Source: Acidobacteriaceae bacterium (GTDB lineage Bacteria; Acidobacteriota; Terriglobia; Bryobacterales; Bryobacteraceae). Taken from it: a stretch of 64,000 bases of DNA. The translations under genes and the position numbers were made by a program. Below, one piece after another: positions 40,146 to 50,293 of the stretch; the stretch's first letter is position 1; each line of letters begins with the position of its first letter. The stretch spans positions 62,001-126,000 of the forward strand of contig JAFAMD010000055.1 of the NCBI GenBank assembly GCA_019233755.1. The letters run 5' to 3'. The notes below the pieces were generated by a model. The model had not been told where the DNA came from and made no database searches. It saw nothing but the letters and a program-made list of their open reading frames with translations.

Positions 40146-42377
40146 GTGAGCACACTTCCTCAAAAGTTCAATAGCACTGAGGTTGTCAACCTTTCCGTTG
40201 AACCCGATGGGGTTCAGCCTCAGAATGTTTTTAGCGAGCTTGGTTCCACGGTCCGCGAACGCAAGCTTCTGATCCTGCTTTCGATTCTTGCCGGTGTACT
40301 CGTCGGCGCGGGCGTTCTCGTCTTCATCCCTCCGCGCTACGCGGCGGTCACCACGCTCGAAGTGCAAGGCGTCAATGAGAATTTCATGAATATGACGTCG
40401 GTGGATCCGCAGGCCGGCACCGGCGCGTATTCTCCTAACTCCATCAACATCGAAACGCAGATCAAGATTCTGGAAAGCGGGTCTTTGCGAGCCCCGGTTG
40501 TTGATCGCTTGCAGCGGGAAACATCGCCTTCTTTGCCGCCGCAGACTGGATTTATTTCTCAGGTACGCAGCTTTCTTCACATTCATAACAACGATCCCGT
40601 GGAAAGCACCCGGCAGGCAATTCAGCTTGCGAACTTCACGGTGAAGGCAACAAACATTCTGGAAACGCGGATTATTGCGCTGTCATGCGAATCGACAAAT
40701 CCGGACGTTGCCGCGAGCTTCGTGAACGCGCTGGCCGGGGACTACATAGCCCAGACCTCAGAGCTGCGCTCTGTAAATGCGCAAAAAACCAGCCAATGGC
40801 TTGCGGGGCAGCTCGAAGAGACGAAAGCCAAACTGGAACAGGCGGAAGCAAAACTGCAGGAATACGTTCAGCAGAACGGTATCACCGTGATTGGCGATCA
40901 GGAGACTCTTGCCGACAGCAAGCTGCACATCCTGCAAGGGAATCTTGCCTCTCTGAAGGCCGAAACCATCGCGCGAAAGACCATGCTCGATAAGGTCACA
41001 AACGCACCGGCGGAGGCGCTGCCGGACATCGTTCAGGATGCGGATCTCAAGTCTTATCTGGGGCGCATTAACGACCTGAAGCGCGCGCGAGCGGTTCTGC
41101 TGACGAAGCTTACGCCGGAACACGAGAAAGTGAAAGCGGTGGATGTGCAAATCGCCGTGCTCCAGGCCGCGTTTGACCAAGGTCGCCAGAACGCGATCGC
41201 GCGATTTCGCAGCGATTACCAGGAGTCCGAGAAGCGTGAGCAAATGATGTCATCGGCATACGCGGGGGAGGCGAGCACAATTACTGCGCAGTCAGGGAAG
41301 ATGGCGCAGTACGGCATTCTCAAACGCGAGGTGGACATCCTGAAGCTTTCGCTAAATGCGATCCTGCAACAGTCCAATCAGGCTTCAGTTGCCTCAGCCA
41401 TTCCCACAGAGAGTATTCGCGTAATCGATTCGGCAATTGCTCCCAACGTGATTTCCCATCCGATCGCGTCGGAGGTGATCGCGGAAGGGGCGGCAGGCGG
41501 GTTATGCTTGGGCGCGTGCCTGGCTTTCCTGCTCGAGCGGCGAAAACGCAGAACTTTGGCGAGGAGGTTTGCCGATCCCGGGCGGTCCTCGATTCTTCTC
41601 AATATCCGCGAACTCGGTGTGATCCCGAGCATAGCGGACGGGGCGAAGCCGAAGCGCCTGCTCGGTAATCTTCCGTTGGTGAACCGGCTTAGTCCGGCTC
41701 CCATCGAAGGCGGGTATCTTCTCAAAGAGTCGTTCCGGATGATCGTCGCATCATTGATTCGCCAGGCGGATTCGATAGATCAGCGTAGCGTTGTGGTAGT
41801 CACCAGTCCGGGAGCAGGGGAAGGCAAGACCACCATCGTTTCGAATATCGCGAAGGCGATGTCGGAGATCGGCCGGAAGGTGCTGGTTGTCAACGCAGAC
41901 CTGCGGCGGCCTCACCTCGACGAGATCTTCGATTTAACCGGCTCGCCGGGTCTGAGCGAAGTGCTGGCCTCCACCCAGCCGCTGGATCATTCGTATCTGG
42001 CGGGGATGATTAAACACGCCGCTGAAGCCAATATCGACATTCTGCCTGCCGGCTCGGCGACCGAGCAACTGGCGAAGTTGTTCTATTCGCCGAGGCTTCC
42101 GCTTGCTCTTGAATCGCTTCGTAAGCAATACGATTGCATTCTGATTGACACGCCGCCCCTTCTGCAGTTCGCCGAAGCACGCATCCTGGGGCGTATGACC
42201 GACGGTGTGATCCTTGTTCTTCGCTCGGGCGCCACGGACGAGACGAACGCTTTGGCTGCACGCCAGATGTTGCGCGAAGATCAGGTCACCCTCGTGGGTG
42301 CGGTCCTGAACGACTTCAAAGTCAGCGAAAAGAACGGTTACTACAGCTACTACTACTACGGCGGACAGAAGGCGTAG
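40146..42377 (+). CDS. Wzc-like polysaccharide co-polymerase with tyrosine-kinase domain
   Basis: The 743-residue product starts at a GTG two bases after the previous stop. It has a Wzz domain with two membrane helices (about 42-62 and 435-455), a long coiled coil between (ETKAKLEQAEAKLQEYVQQ) and a GNVR-like region (about 385-410). The cytoplasmic kinase has Walker A SPGAGEGKTTIVS near residues 554-566, Walker A' VLVVNADLRRPHLD and Walker B CILIDTPPLL. The C-terminal tail is a tyrosine cluster (NGYYSYYYYGGQKA), the site of autophosphorylation in this family. It controls chain length and assembly of the exported polymer together with the Wza-like protein. Confidence 0.93.
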   Translation: MSTLPQKFNSTEVVNLSVEPDGVQPQNVFSELGSTVRERKLLILLSILAGVLVGAGVLVFIPPRYAAVTTLEVQGVNENFMNMTSVDPQAGTGAYSPNSINIETQIKILESGSLRAPVVDRLQRETSPSLPPQTGFISQVRSFLHIHNNDPVESTRQAIQLANFTVKATNILETRIIALSCESTNPDVAASFVNALAGDYIAQTSELRSVNAQKTSQWLAGQLEETKAKLEQAEAKLQEYVQQNGITVIGDQETLADSKLHILQGNLASLKAETIARKTMLDKVTNAPAEALPDIVQDADLKSYLGRINDLKRARAVLLTKLTPEHEKVKAVDVQIAVLQAAFDQGRQNAIARFRSDYQESEKREQMMSSAYAGEASTITAQSGKMAQYGILKREVDILKLSLNAILQQSNQASVASAIPTESIRVIDSAIAPNVISHPIASEVIAEGAAGGLCLGACLAFLLERRKRRTLARRFADPGRSSILLNIRELGVIPSIADGAKPKRLLGNLPLVNRLSPAPIEGGYLLKESFRMIVASLIRQADSIDQRSVVVVTSPGAGEGKTTIVSNIAKAMSEIGRKVLVVNADLRRPHLDEIFDLTGSPGLSEVLASTQPLDHSYLAGMIKHAAEANIDILPAGSATEQLAKLFYSPRLPLALESLRKQYDCILIDTPPLLQFAEARILGRMTDGVILVLRSGATDETNALAARQMLREDQVTLVGAVLNDFKVSEKNGYYSYYYYGGQKA

Positions 42378-42419
42378 CGCTCCAGCCGCGCTTGTCCGAT
42401 TTGCAAAAGCGGGCTCCGT

Positions 42420-44276
42420 ATGTGCGGAATCGCAGGAATCTTTAACGGGCAAACCGCCTCAGGTCCGGCGGAACAGGCCGTTGTCGCGCGCATGCTGCAA
42501 CTTCAGCAACATCGCGGGCCAGACGGGCACGGTATACACAAGGACGGATGGGCTGTTCTCGGCCACTCGCGGCTGTCCATCGTCGACCTGACTACATTGG
42601 CAGCGCAACCCATGTCCAATGAAGACGGGTCTGTCTGGGTCTCGTTCAATGGCGAGATTTACAACTACACAGAACTCCGGGAAGACCTGCGCGGCTGCGG
42701 CCACACCTTTCAATCCGCATCGGATACCGAGGTGCTAGTCCACGGATACGAGGAATGGGGTATGGACCGGCTGGTCAAGCGCCTGCGCGGAATGTTCGCG
42801 TTTGCGCTGTATGACAGCCGGCGCGCCGCGGAGAGTGCTGAGGAACCGCTGCTATTTCTCGCGCGGGACCGGATGGGCATCAAGCCGCTTTATTACGCTT
42901 TCGACGAGTCTACTCAGCGGCTGATATTCGCCTCGGAGGTGAAGACTCTGGTAGAGAGCGGCGCCGTGCCAAGAGACGTGAACCAGCAGGCGCTCGCCTC
43001 TTTTCTCTGCCTCGGATCGGTGCCTTATCCACAGACTTGCCGGTCGCACGTGAACTGTCTTCCGCCTGGCGCCTTCCTGGCCGTCAGCCGCCGCGAACGC
43101 CGGATACGGCGCTTCTGGGAACTGGGTGATACGCACGCCAACGAACCGATTGCTGCTGCCTTGAGCGATGCGGTTCGACGTCACCTTATGGCCGATGTGC
43201 CGGTGGGTGTATTTCTTAGCGGCGGCGTCGATTCATCTGCTGTAGCCGCGCTGGCGGCCGATCGACCGGCGGCTCAACTGTTCACGCTTACCATCTCGTT
43301 CGCGGAAGCAGAGTTTGACGAAGCTGCAGAAGCGCGCACATTTGCCACCCGAATTGGAGCCGATCACCACGAAATTCCGATTGGTGCGGGAGACTTTCTT
43401 TCGGAGATGCCGAAATTCCTGGCTGCGATGGATCAGCCCACGGCCGACGGTGTAAACACATATTTTGTGTCTCGGGCCGCACGTGAACTTGGCCTGAAAG
43501 TGGTGCTCTCCGGGCTCGGCGGTGATGAGGTTTTCTTCGGATATTCCCACTACCGCAGCCTGATTTTGAAATCCGGCGCCCTCGGGCTTTATGCTCACGC
43601 ACCTGCCCTGCTGCGGGCGGTTGCCGGCACAGCAGCGAGCGCGTGCGGGCAGATGCTTGGCAGAGAGCAGTGGGGCCGCTTCGACCATGCGCGACAGCGC
43701 TCGCTGAACGAGAGCCTGTATCTGCTCGTGAGAGGTTTTTTCCCGCCGGGACAGGCTGCAGACTTGCTCGGCATGTCTGCCAAAGAAATCGGCGCCGCGA
43801 TCGATCGGGCTTTCGAGCCGTTATGCGAGCCGGGTGAGAACGGAACCGCAGACGCGGCGCGCTTCCAGCAACTGGAGATGCGGCGCTACCTGCACGACCA
43901 ACTTCTCCGCGACTCCGACGTCTTCAGCATGGCCCACTCGATCGAGCTGCGCGTTCCGCTGATCGACGATGAGGTGGTGCGAGCTGCTTCCGCAATCCCG
44001 GGCGACCGCATGATCGGCAATGGCATGAACAAGCCTCGACTAGTCGAGGCCGTGCCGGGCGGTTTACTCGTCGAGGCGGCGAAAAGACCAAAACGCGGCT
44101 TTACTTTCCCTTTCGCGACATGGATGAAGGCGCATGCGAATGAGTTGGAGGAATATGCGCTGGGCGGAACACTGCTGGATCGGCATGCTGTCCGCAACTG
44201 TTGGAAGCGATTTCGGGTGGGCCGGCTTCATTGGTCCCGGGCCTGGAGTACGGTTGTTGTGCGAAGCCTGAATTGA
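42420..44276 (+). CDS. Glutamine-hydrolysing asparagine-synthase-like amidotransferase
   Basis: The 618-residue product starts MCGIAGIFNG, so Cys2 is the glutaminase nucleophile. Residues about 2-210 are the Ntn amidohydrolase domain (SFNGEIYNYTELREDL, HGYEEWGMDRLVKRLRGMF). Residues about 230-600 are the synthetase domain with PP-loop SGGVDSSAVAALAADRP and VLSGLGGDEVFFGYSHY. Homologues are regular members of exosortase-linked exopolysaccharide loci, where they may amidate sugar acids or a peptide rather than make free asparagine. Length is typical. It is the fourth gene of the locus and is spaced 42 bases from the kinase gene. Confidence 0.9.
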   Translation: MCGIAGIFNGQTASGPAEQAVVARMLQLQQHRGPDGHGIHKDGWAVLGHSRLSIVDLTTLAAQPMSNEDGSVWVSFNGEIYNYTELREDLRGCGHTFQSASDTEVLVHGYEEWGMDRLVKRLRGMFAFALYDSRRAAESAEEPLLFLARDRMGIKPLYYAFDESTQRLIFASEVKTLVESGAVPRDVNQQALASFLCLGSVPYPQTCRSHVNCLPPGAFLAVSRRERRIRRFWELGDTHANEPIAAALSDAVRRHLMADVPVGVFLSGGVDSSAVAALAADRPAAQLFTLTISFAEAEFDEAAEARTFATRIGADHHEIPIGAGDFLSEMPKFLAAMDQPTADGVNTYFVSRAARELGLKVVLSGLGGDEVFFGYSHYRSLILKSGALGLYAHAPALLRAVAGTAASACGQMLGREQWGRFDHARQRSLNESLYLLVRGFFPPGQAADLLGMSAKEIGAAIDRAFEPLCEPGENGTADAARFQQLEMRRYLHDQLLRDSDVFSMAHSIELRVPLIDDEVVRAASAIPGDRMIGNGMNKPRLVEAVPGGLLVEAAKRPKRGFTFPFATWMKAHANELEEYALGGTLLDRHAVRNCWKRFRVGRLHWSRAWSTVVVRSLN

Positions 44277-44289
44277 TGCTGCTTTCGCG

Positions 44290-45627
44290 ATGAAGGTTCT
44301 ACATGTCCCCTACTGCTATTTTCCGGATGCAGCGGGAGGAACTGAGGTATATGTTCAGGCGCTTGCGCGAGAACAACAGGCGCTCGGATACGAAGTGGAG
44401 ATAGCGGCTCCATCTGCGGAAAACAGCAGCTACCACTATTGCGGAGTGCTTGTCCGGCGATTTGCCACTGCGCCGAAACTTACGCTGCGGCAGCTTTACG
44501 GCGAGGGCGACCCGATTGCGGCCGAGACATTTGAGAATTTTGCGCTGGCCGGAAAGCCTGATGTCGTGCACTTGCATAGCTTCACGAGTTCTGTTTCGAC
44601 ATGCGTCGTGAGGGCGATCAAACGGCTGCAGATTCCAGTTGCGTTCACCTATCACACCCCGACCGTCACCTGCACTCGGGGAACGCTATTGCATTTCGGA
44701 GAGCGAGTCTGCACGGGCGAGCTATCGGAGACCGAATGTTGCGCATGCACCCTGCAAGCGCACGGTTTACCCCGAGGGGCATGTGGCGCGTTGTCGCGGG
44801 TACCCAGGGGCCTTTCGAGGATCTCCGGCCCGCTGTGGGGGATCGTGGCGCCGAGAGTTCGAACCGTAATTGAGATGCCCGAACTCATCGAGCTTCGTAT
44901 TCGCGCAGTGCAATCGCTGTTTGAAGAAGTCGATTGTATCGTGGCGGTCTGTGATTGGATCAGAGACATTCTCATTCTTAATGGCGTTCCTGCTTCGAAA
45001 ATCACGCTGGCAAGGCAGGGATTGCCGAATACTTCGGAAGTCTTAGTCGGAGAACCGCCTAGTTGTAGTGAGCCGCTCCGCTTGGTGTTCCTGGGCCGGC
45101 TCAGCAAGACAAAAGGGATTGAGATGCTCGCGAACGCGGTACTGAGCGTTCCGGGTGAGGTTCGTCTGGACGTATACGGAGTTGCCCAAGACGCCGAGGG
45201 ATTACGCATTCGGGACGCGTTGCGACAACTTGCTGGGAAGTCGCCGCGCATCCGGCTTCTCCCGCCGCTGGCGCCGGCTGAGATCGTTCAAGCCTTGAAA
45301 AACTATCACATGCTCGCGGTCCCGTCGGAGCTGTTGGAAACCGGTCCGCTGGTGGTTTATGAGGCGTTCGCAGCGGGCCTTCCCGTCCTCGGGTCTGATT
45401 TAGGCGGAATCGCCGAGCTTGTAAAAGACGGACACAGTGGAATTCTTGTCAGGCACAATGCGATGAGCGAATGGGTCCGGACGATCAAGGTTCTTGCGGA
45501 GAACCCGAGTGTTGTTGCCGGTCTCGCCGCGAATGTTCCTAAGCCGCGTACGATGGCGCAGGTTGCAGCGGAGATGGCCGACGTTTACGCCTCAATCTGG
45601 AAAACCGCTTCGGTGAGTGTTCAGTGA
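44290..45627 (+). CDS. GT-B glycosyltransferase, family 4 type
   Basis: The 445-residue product begins MKVLHVPYCYFPDAAGGTEVYVQ, the GT4 N-terminal Gly-rich loop. The C-terminal domain has LVFLGRLSKTKGIEMLANAV and the nucleotide-sugar motif ETGPLVVYEAFAAGLPVLGSD with the Glu-x7-Glu arrangement. The middle region (about 120-205) has a cysteine-rich stretch (CTRGTLLHFGERVCTGELSE followed by TECCACTL) like that of several EPS-locus GT4 enzymes with a possible metal site. Acceptor and sugar are unknown. The stop overlaps the next gene's start by four bases (GTGA). Confidence 0.88.
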   Translation: MKVLHVPYCYFPDAAGGTEVYVQALAREQQALGYEVEIAAPSAENSSYHYCGVLVRRFATAPKLTLRQLYGEGDPIAAETFENFALAGKPDVVHLHSFTSSVSTCVVRAIKRLQIPVAFTYHTPTVTCTRGTLLHFGERVCTGELSETECCACTLQAHGLPRGACGALSRVPRGLSRISGPLWGIVAPRVRTVIEMPELIELRIRAVQSLFEEVDCIVAVCDWIRDILILNGVPASKITLARQGLPNTSEVLVGEPPSCSEPLRLVFLGRLSKTKGIEMLANAVLSVPGEVRLDVYGVAQDAEGLRIRDALRQLAGKSPRIRLLPPLAPAEIVQALKNYHMLAVPSELLETGPLVVYEAFAAGLPVLGSDLGGIAELVKDGHSGILVRHNAMSEWVRTIKVLAENPSVVAGLAANVPKPRTMAQVAAEMADVYASIWKTASVSVQ

Positions 45628-46793
45628 AGCAGCGCGGAGAGAGGCGGATTCTGTACGTTCAGTACACCAATCCGGGCGCCTATCCGCCCCTGCAGCATAG
45701 TTCGCAATTGCTGGCGGAGGCAGGTTGGGACGTCCTGTTCCTGGGAACGGGGGCTTTCGGGGCTGACTGTCTGAAGGTGCCCGAAAATGATCGCGTAAGA
45801 GTGGAGAAATTCGCGTGGTGCGGAAGCGGCTGGCGGCAGAAGGTTCATTTCTTACTCTTTTGCATGTGGTGCCTTTGGCGCGCGATCTGTTTCAGGCCGG
45901 GATGGATCTATGCGTCGGATCTATTTTCGTGCCCCGCGGCGGTGCTTATACGCTTCGTTGCGAGAGGCCGTATTATTTACCACGAGCACGACCTTCCCTC
46001 GGCCGTATCATCTGGTCTCCTCCGATCCGTTTTGTATACACTCCGAAAGCGTTGCGCACAAAGCGCATCTCTGTGCGTGGTCCCCAGCTACGGGAGGGCC
46101 AGTCTGTTCCGAGCGGAAGTCGGTGTCACCAAGGTCTGCGTAGTCTGGAACTGCCCTAGAACAGCGGACGCAACTCCGGCGGTTTCGGAGAACGCGGGCG
46201 ATACGGTCAGACTGCTTTATCACGGTTCCATAGCCCCGGGCCGCCCGCCTCGTGAACTGATCGATGCTCTGGCAGCGCTTCCGGACAAGGTTCGACTCGT
46301 CCTGGTCGGCTACGAGACAGTGGGATCTCGCGGTTATATCCAGGACATCCTGGCGCGCGCCGAGATTTTGGGTGTGCTTCATCGCATCGAGTATCTTGGG
46401 CCGAAGCAGCGAGCCGAGATGATGGCGATCTGCGCCGCGTGTGATATCGGGATTGCGTTGATCCCAACATCTTCGCCGGATCTCAATTTGAAGACCTTGC
46501 TAGGTGCGTCCAACAAGGTTTTCGATTACCTCGCTGGCGGCTTACCCGTTTTGGTGCCGGCTCTTCCGGATTGGGAGGAACTTTTCGTCAAAGGCGGATA
46601 TGGACGTAGTTGTGTGCCGGATGATGTCCAGGACCTTACGAAAACAATAGCTTCCCTGATTGCCGATCCGCAAGGGATGAGGCGTATGGGTGAGAGGGGC
46701 CGTTTGCAGGTTCTAACGGAGTGGAATTACGAACGGCAATTCGTCCCCGTATGGCGGATGTTGCATGGCCTTCAACAGGAAGCGAATCCCTAA
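45624..46793 (+). CDS. GT-B glycosyltransferase, family 4 type
   Basis: The 389-residue product begins at a GTG overlapping the previous stop. The N-terminal domain (RILYVQYTNPGAYPPLQHSS) includes a hydrophobic patch near residue 73 and the short HEHDLPS-type loop (IIYHEHDLPSAVSS), a typical acceptor-site feature. The C-terminal domain contains VRLLYHGSIAPGRPPRELID and KVFDYLAGGLPVLVPALPDW, where the usual second Glu is replaced. It probably adds a sugar to the repeat unit. It ends ten bases before the next start. Confidence 0.82.
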   Translation: MKQRGERRILYVQYTNPGAYPPLQHSSQLLAEAGWDVLFLGTGAFGADCLKVPENDRVRVEKFAWCGSGWRQKVHFLLFCMWCLWRAICFRPGWIYASDLFSCPAAVLIRFVARGRIIYHEHDLPSAVSSGLLRSVLYTLRKRCAQSASLCVVPSYGRASLFRAEVGVTKVCVVWNCPRTADATPAVSENAGDTVRLLYHGSIAPGRPPRELIDALAALPDKVRLVLVGYETVGSRGYIQDILARAEILGVLHRIEYLGPKQRAEMMAICAACDIGIALIPTSSPDLNLKTLLGASNKVFDYLAGGLPVLVPALPDWEELFVKGGYGRSCVPDDVQDLTKTIASLIADPQGMRRMGERGRLQVLTEWNYERQFVPVWRMLHGLQQEANP

Positions 46794-46803
46794 TGCAAGT
46801 AAG

Positions 46804-47991
46804 ATGCGACCCCTCGCGATAGTCGCCACCCACCCCATTCAGTACCAGGCGCCGGTATGGGAGGAAGTTCGGCAACTGGGGGTGCCGACGCATTTGATCT
46901 ACGGGTCTGATTTCAGCGTAGTTGGCTACCGCGATGAAGAATTTGGGACGGCATTCTCGTGGGATGTAAACTTGGTTCCCGAGCCATCGGTATGCACCTT
47001 TTTGTCGCGTGCTGACGCCCGAGGGGCTCGCGATGTCAGCAGCGTAAGGGCTGCGGGCATAGGATCTGTTCTAGACCGGCTGGCTCCGGGCGCTGTACTC
47101 TTATCTGGCTATGGATGTCGTTTTCACATCGATAGTTTTCGTGCCGCACTCTTCAGGCGAATTCCCATCATGTTTCGCGCTGAGACGACCGATCACGCGC
47201 GCACGCGCAGTGCGCTCTCGAGCGCTCTGCGATTCATTTTCTTGCGGGCGTTGTATAGCCGATTTGATCGCCTGCTTCCAATCGGAGTGAAATCCTACGC
47301 ACACTATCGTTCGCTAGGCTGCCCCGGAGACAAGCTTGTATTCTCTCCCTATTGCGTCGATATTCGTCCCTTTCAGGCGGACGGACGATACCGAGAAGCA
47401 TTCCGGTCTTCGGTCCGCAGAGAGCTGGGACTCGACGAGACAGACATGGTGCTGCTGTTTTGCGGAAAACTCAGCCAACGGAAGGGAGTGCATTTGCTGG
47501 CCCCCGCGCTAAGACTGTTAAATGAGGATTTGCGGAACAAGGTAGCGGTGCTATTCGTCGGCGACGGTATGGAGCGTGAGGAGCTTGCCGCCGCCTGCCA
47601 AGGCCACCCGGCGGTGCGTGCCCGCTTCATCGGTTTCAAGAACCAGCGTGAACTGAGCCCCTACTATCATGCTTCGGACGCCTTTGTTCTTCCAAGCATC
47701 GCGGGTGAGACGTGGGGGCTAGTTGTCAACGAGGCGTTGCACCACGGTCTGCCCTGTGCGGTCTCCGATGCCGTTGGTTGTGCACCGGATTTAATCGAGA
47801 ACGGAGAGACAGGATATTGCTGCGCGGCAGGAGACGCCGAAGAACTGGCAATCGCAATCGAAAAAACCCTGGCGCTGTCTCAGACTGAAGGCTGCAGCGA
47901 CCGTTGCCGTGCCAAAGTTTCTGGATATTCAGTGACCGCAGCCGCGAAAGGAATCGCGCGCGCATTCCATGAGACTGTCCGCGCTTCCTGA
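46804..47991 (+). CDS. GT-B glycosyltransferase, family 4 type
   Basis: I chose the ATG at 46804 (MRPLAIVATHPIQYQAPVWE), giving 395 residues; an ATG at 46765 would overlap the previous gene. The start motif THPIQYQAPVW is seen in a distinct GT4 group from exopolysaccharide loci. The C-terminal domain has VLLFCGKLSQRKGVHLLAPA and PSIAGETWGLVVNEALHHGL, with the Glu-x7-Glu pair intact. Sugar specificity is unknown. The next gene's start overlaps this gene's last 23 bases, or lies just after it if the later ATG is used. Confidence 0.86.
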   Translation: MRPLAIVATHPIQYQAPVWEEVRQLGVPTHLIYGSDFSVVGYRDEEFGTAFSWDVNLVPEPSVCTFLSRADARGARDVSSVRAAGIGSVLDRLAPGAVLLSGYGCRFHIDSFRAALFRRIPIMFRAETTDHARTRSALSSALRFIFLRALYSRFDRLLPIGVKSYAHYRSLGCPGDKLVFSPYCVDIRPFQADGRYREAFRSSVRRELGLDETDMVLLFCGKLSQRKGVHLLAPALRLLNEDLRNKVAVLFVGDGMEREELAAACQGHPAVRARFIGFKNQRELSPYYHASDAFVLPSIAGETWGLVVNEALHHGLPCAVSDAVGCAPDLIENGETGYCCAAGDAEELAIAIEKTLALSQTEGCSDRCRAKVSGYSVTAAAKGIARAFHETVRAS

Positions 47992-49018
47992 GATGGTAAA
48001 CGTTGTTCTGGCAGGTATGGCGGGTGTGGAGCACGTTGGTGCTCATTTGCAAGACGCTGCGAGCCGGCTCGGAATCCCCTTAACATTCCTAAACACGGAG
48101 GAAGCCTACGAGGGCAACTTCGTCAAAAGGAAGTTTGATTGGCACTTCCGCGGTCATCTTCCGACGAGGCTGGGGTGGTTTTCGGACCGCGCGATTACAG
48201 CTTGCCAGGAAGGCGCAGCCTATCTGATCACAACCGGATTGGCGCCAGTAGAGCGCCGGGCGCTGCGTGAGATTCGCAAAATAGGCGTCACCTCGGCCAA
48301 TTTTCTGACAGACGATCCGTGGAGTAAAAGCCACCGGGCTCCATGGTTTCTTAAAGCTCTTCCTGAGTACGATATTGTGTTCACTCCGCGACGTGCCAAT
48401 ATAGCTGATCTCCAGGCTGCAGGCTGCAGGTCTGTCGAATATCTCCCGTTTGCTTATGCCGAAGATCTGCATGTTCCTGCGACTCGCCCGGCTACGGCTT
48501 GTGATGTCTTCTTCGCTGGCGGAGCGGACAGCGACCGGCTTCCCTGGATTGCGGCATTGATCCGCGCAGGGATGGACGTCGGCTTGTATGGTGGCTACTG
48601 GACCGGATATGGCGAAACCAGGCGGTGTGCGCGGGGATTTGTGTCTCCCCGGCAATTAAATGGGCTTGTAGCCGGCGCTCGACTTTGTCTCTGCCTCGTG
48701 CGGAAGGCGAATCGGGATGGGCACGCAATGCGAAGTTTTGAGCTGGCCGCGATGAAGGCGTGCATGCTTGTTGAGCGAACTGCGGAGCACCTTTGCCTGT
48801 TCGGGACCGAAGGAGAGAGCGTCGTTTATTTCACGACGACTGCCGAAATGCTTGAGAAGGCGCATTGGTTACTTTCGGACCCGACCGAGCGAAAACGCTT
48901 GGCCGAGTCGGCCTACCGGCGTATCACAGGTGGCGGTCAGACATATACAGACCGTTTACAGCATATGCTCAGTAAGCTAAATCTCAAGGTTTTGCCGCGC
49001 AAACTCGACACCGTATAG
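47969..49018 (+). CDS. CgeB-like glycosyltransferase
   Basis: The product has 349 residues from the ATG at 47969, or 341 from the ATG at 47993, which would avoid the overlap and begins MVNVVLAGMAGVEHVG. The N-terminal half has TDDPWSKSHRAPWFLKALPE, and the C-terminal half RSFELAAMKACMLVERTAEHLCLFG, both seen in the CgeB/DUF3880-like GT-B group first known from spore maturation proteins. The usual GT4 second Glu pair is replaced by FELAA. It likely transfers a sugar to the exopolysaccharide, with donor unknown. Confidence 0.78.
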   Translation: MRLSALPEMVNVVLAGMAGVEHVGAHLQDAASRLGIPLTFLNTEEAYEGNFVKRKFDWHFRGHLPTRLGWFSDRAITACQEGAAYLITTGLAPVERRALREIRKIGVTSANFLTDDPWSKSHRAPWFLKALPEYDIVFTPRRANIADLQAAGCRSVEYLPFAYAEDLHVPATRPATACDVFFAGGADSDRLPWIAALIRAGMDVGLYGGYWTGYGETRRCARGFVSPRQLNGLVAGARLCLCLVRKANRDGHAMRSFELAAMKACMLVERTAEHLCLFGTEGESVVYFTTTAEMLEKAHWLLSDPTERKRLAESAYRRITGGGQTYTDRLQHMLSKLNLKVLPRKLDTV

Positions 49019-49048
49019 CAGAACTTTTTGGGCCGGGTTTTCTCAAAG

Positions 49049-50293
49049 ATGTCCCGTTTCCGATCCACAGCCTCTGAGGCCGGCCTCAATAGGAATCCGC
49101 CTCTTCGCATCGCAATTTTCGTCCATGGCCGCTTTCATGCGTTCGATTTGGCTCGCGCCCTGATCGAGAGAGGACACTTTGTCCGTGTGCTCACCAACTA
49201 CCCTCGATGGGCGACTCGCCGTTTCGGCTTGCCGGACACGTGTATCGAGAACCATGTCCTGCATGGAATCGCAAGTAAGGCAGTTGACCGTATACGCCGG
49301 TTCTGGCCACGATTCGATGCGGATCCGTTCTTGCATAGATGGTTCGGCTGCTGGGCAGCGAGACGACTCGGCATGCGCGAGTACGATGTTGTGCATGGCT
49401 TCACGGGCGTAGCAGAAGAACCGTTGCTGAAGGTCAAAGCTCCCGTTCATACAATCGTGCGTGGATCGGCACACATACGAACACAAGCTGAAATCCTCGT
49501 CGCAGAGCAGCGGCGTATCGGAACCCGCGTCGACCTGCCGAGCGCATGGTCGATCGCGCGCGAAGAACGTGAATATAAGCTCGCGGACGTCATTCTAGTG
49601 CTGTCAACCTTCGCGCAAAAGAGCTTTGTCGAGCAAGGAGTTTCACCGGACCGCCTGAGGATGATATCTCTTGGTGTGGATACCCGGAAATTTCGGCCAG
49701 ATGCCGAAACACTGGCCCGGCGGCTCGACCGCATTCGTTCGGGTCAGCCGCTTCGTATCCTAACGGTCGGAACGTTCTCCTGCCGCAAAGGTGCGATTGA
49801 CTACCTGCAGATCGTCCAGAAACTCCAGCCCCGCGGATTTCAGTTTCGCTTTGTCGGAGGGATAGAGCGAGAAGCGAAGCCAATCGCGCGCAGGGTGTCT
49901 GCTCAAATTGAATTCGTCCCGAGGCAGAAGCAGTCTTCACTGACGGAGCAATATGCTTGGGGCGACCTGTTTCTGTTCCCAACCATTGAGGATGGATTTG
50001 CGGTCGTGTTGGCTCAAGCGCAGGCGGCTTGCCTTCCCATTCTTACCACTACCAACTCATCCGGGCCGGACCTCGTCAGGGACGATGAGACCGGTTGGGT
50101 GTTACCCATAAGATCACCGGACTTGTTCATCGAACGATTCCTCTGGTGCGCGCAGAATCGAAACCGGCTGGCCGAGATGGTGACCTTCCTCGGGGGACAC
50201 CACAGAATCCGAGACTGGAGAGAAGTGGCTGCCGACTTCGAGACCATGACCCACGACCTGATCCGGTTGCGGCAGCAGTCCTCACCCGCATGA
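49049..50293 (+). CDS. GT-B glycosyltransferase, family 4 type, EDG variant
   Basis: The ATG at 49049 gives 414 residues; a TTG seven codons earlier is open but less convincing. The N-terminal domain (LRIAIFVHGRFHAFDLARAL) is followed by an HGFTGVAEEPLL loop. The C-terminal domain has LRILTVGTFSCRKGAIDYLQ and the donor-site sequence TIEDGFAVVLAQAQAACLPI, where the second Glu of the common pair is Gln, an EDG...Q form also found in active family members. The stop overlaps the following membrane protein gene by four bases (ATGA). Confidence 0.85.
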   Translation: MSRFRSTASEAGLNRNPPLRIAIFVHGRFHAFDLARALIERGHFVRVLTNYPRWATRRFGLPDTCIENHVLHGIASKAVDRIRRFWPRFDADPFLHRWFGCWAARRLGMREYDVVHGFTGVAEEPLLKVKAPVHTIVRGSAHIRTQAEILVAEQRRIGTRVDLPSAWSIAREEREYKLADVILVLSTFAQKSFVEQGVSPDRLRMISLGVDTRKFRPDAETLARRLDRIRSGQPLRILTVGTFSCRKGAIDYLQIVQKLQPRGFQFRFVGGIEREAKPIARRVSAQIEFVPRQKQSSLTEQYAWGDLFLFPTIEDGFAVVLAQAQAACLPILTTTNSSGPDLVRDDETGWVLPIRSPDLFIERFLWCAQNRNRLAEMVTFLGGHHRIRDWREVAADFETMTHDLIRLRQQSSPA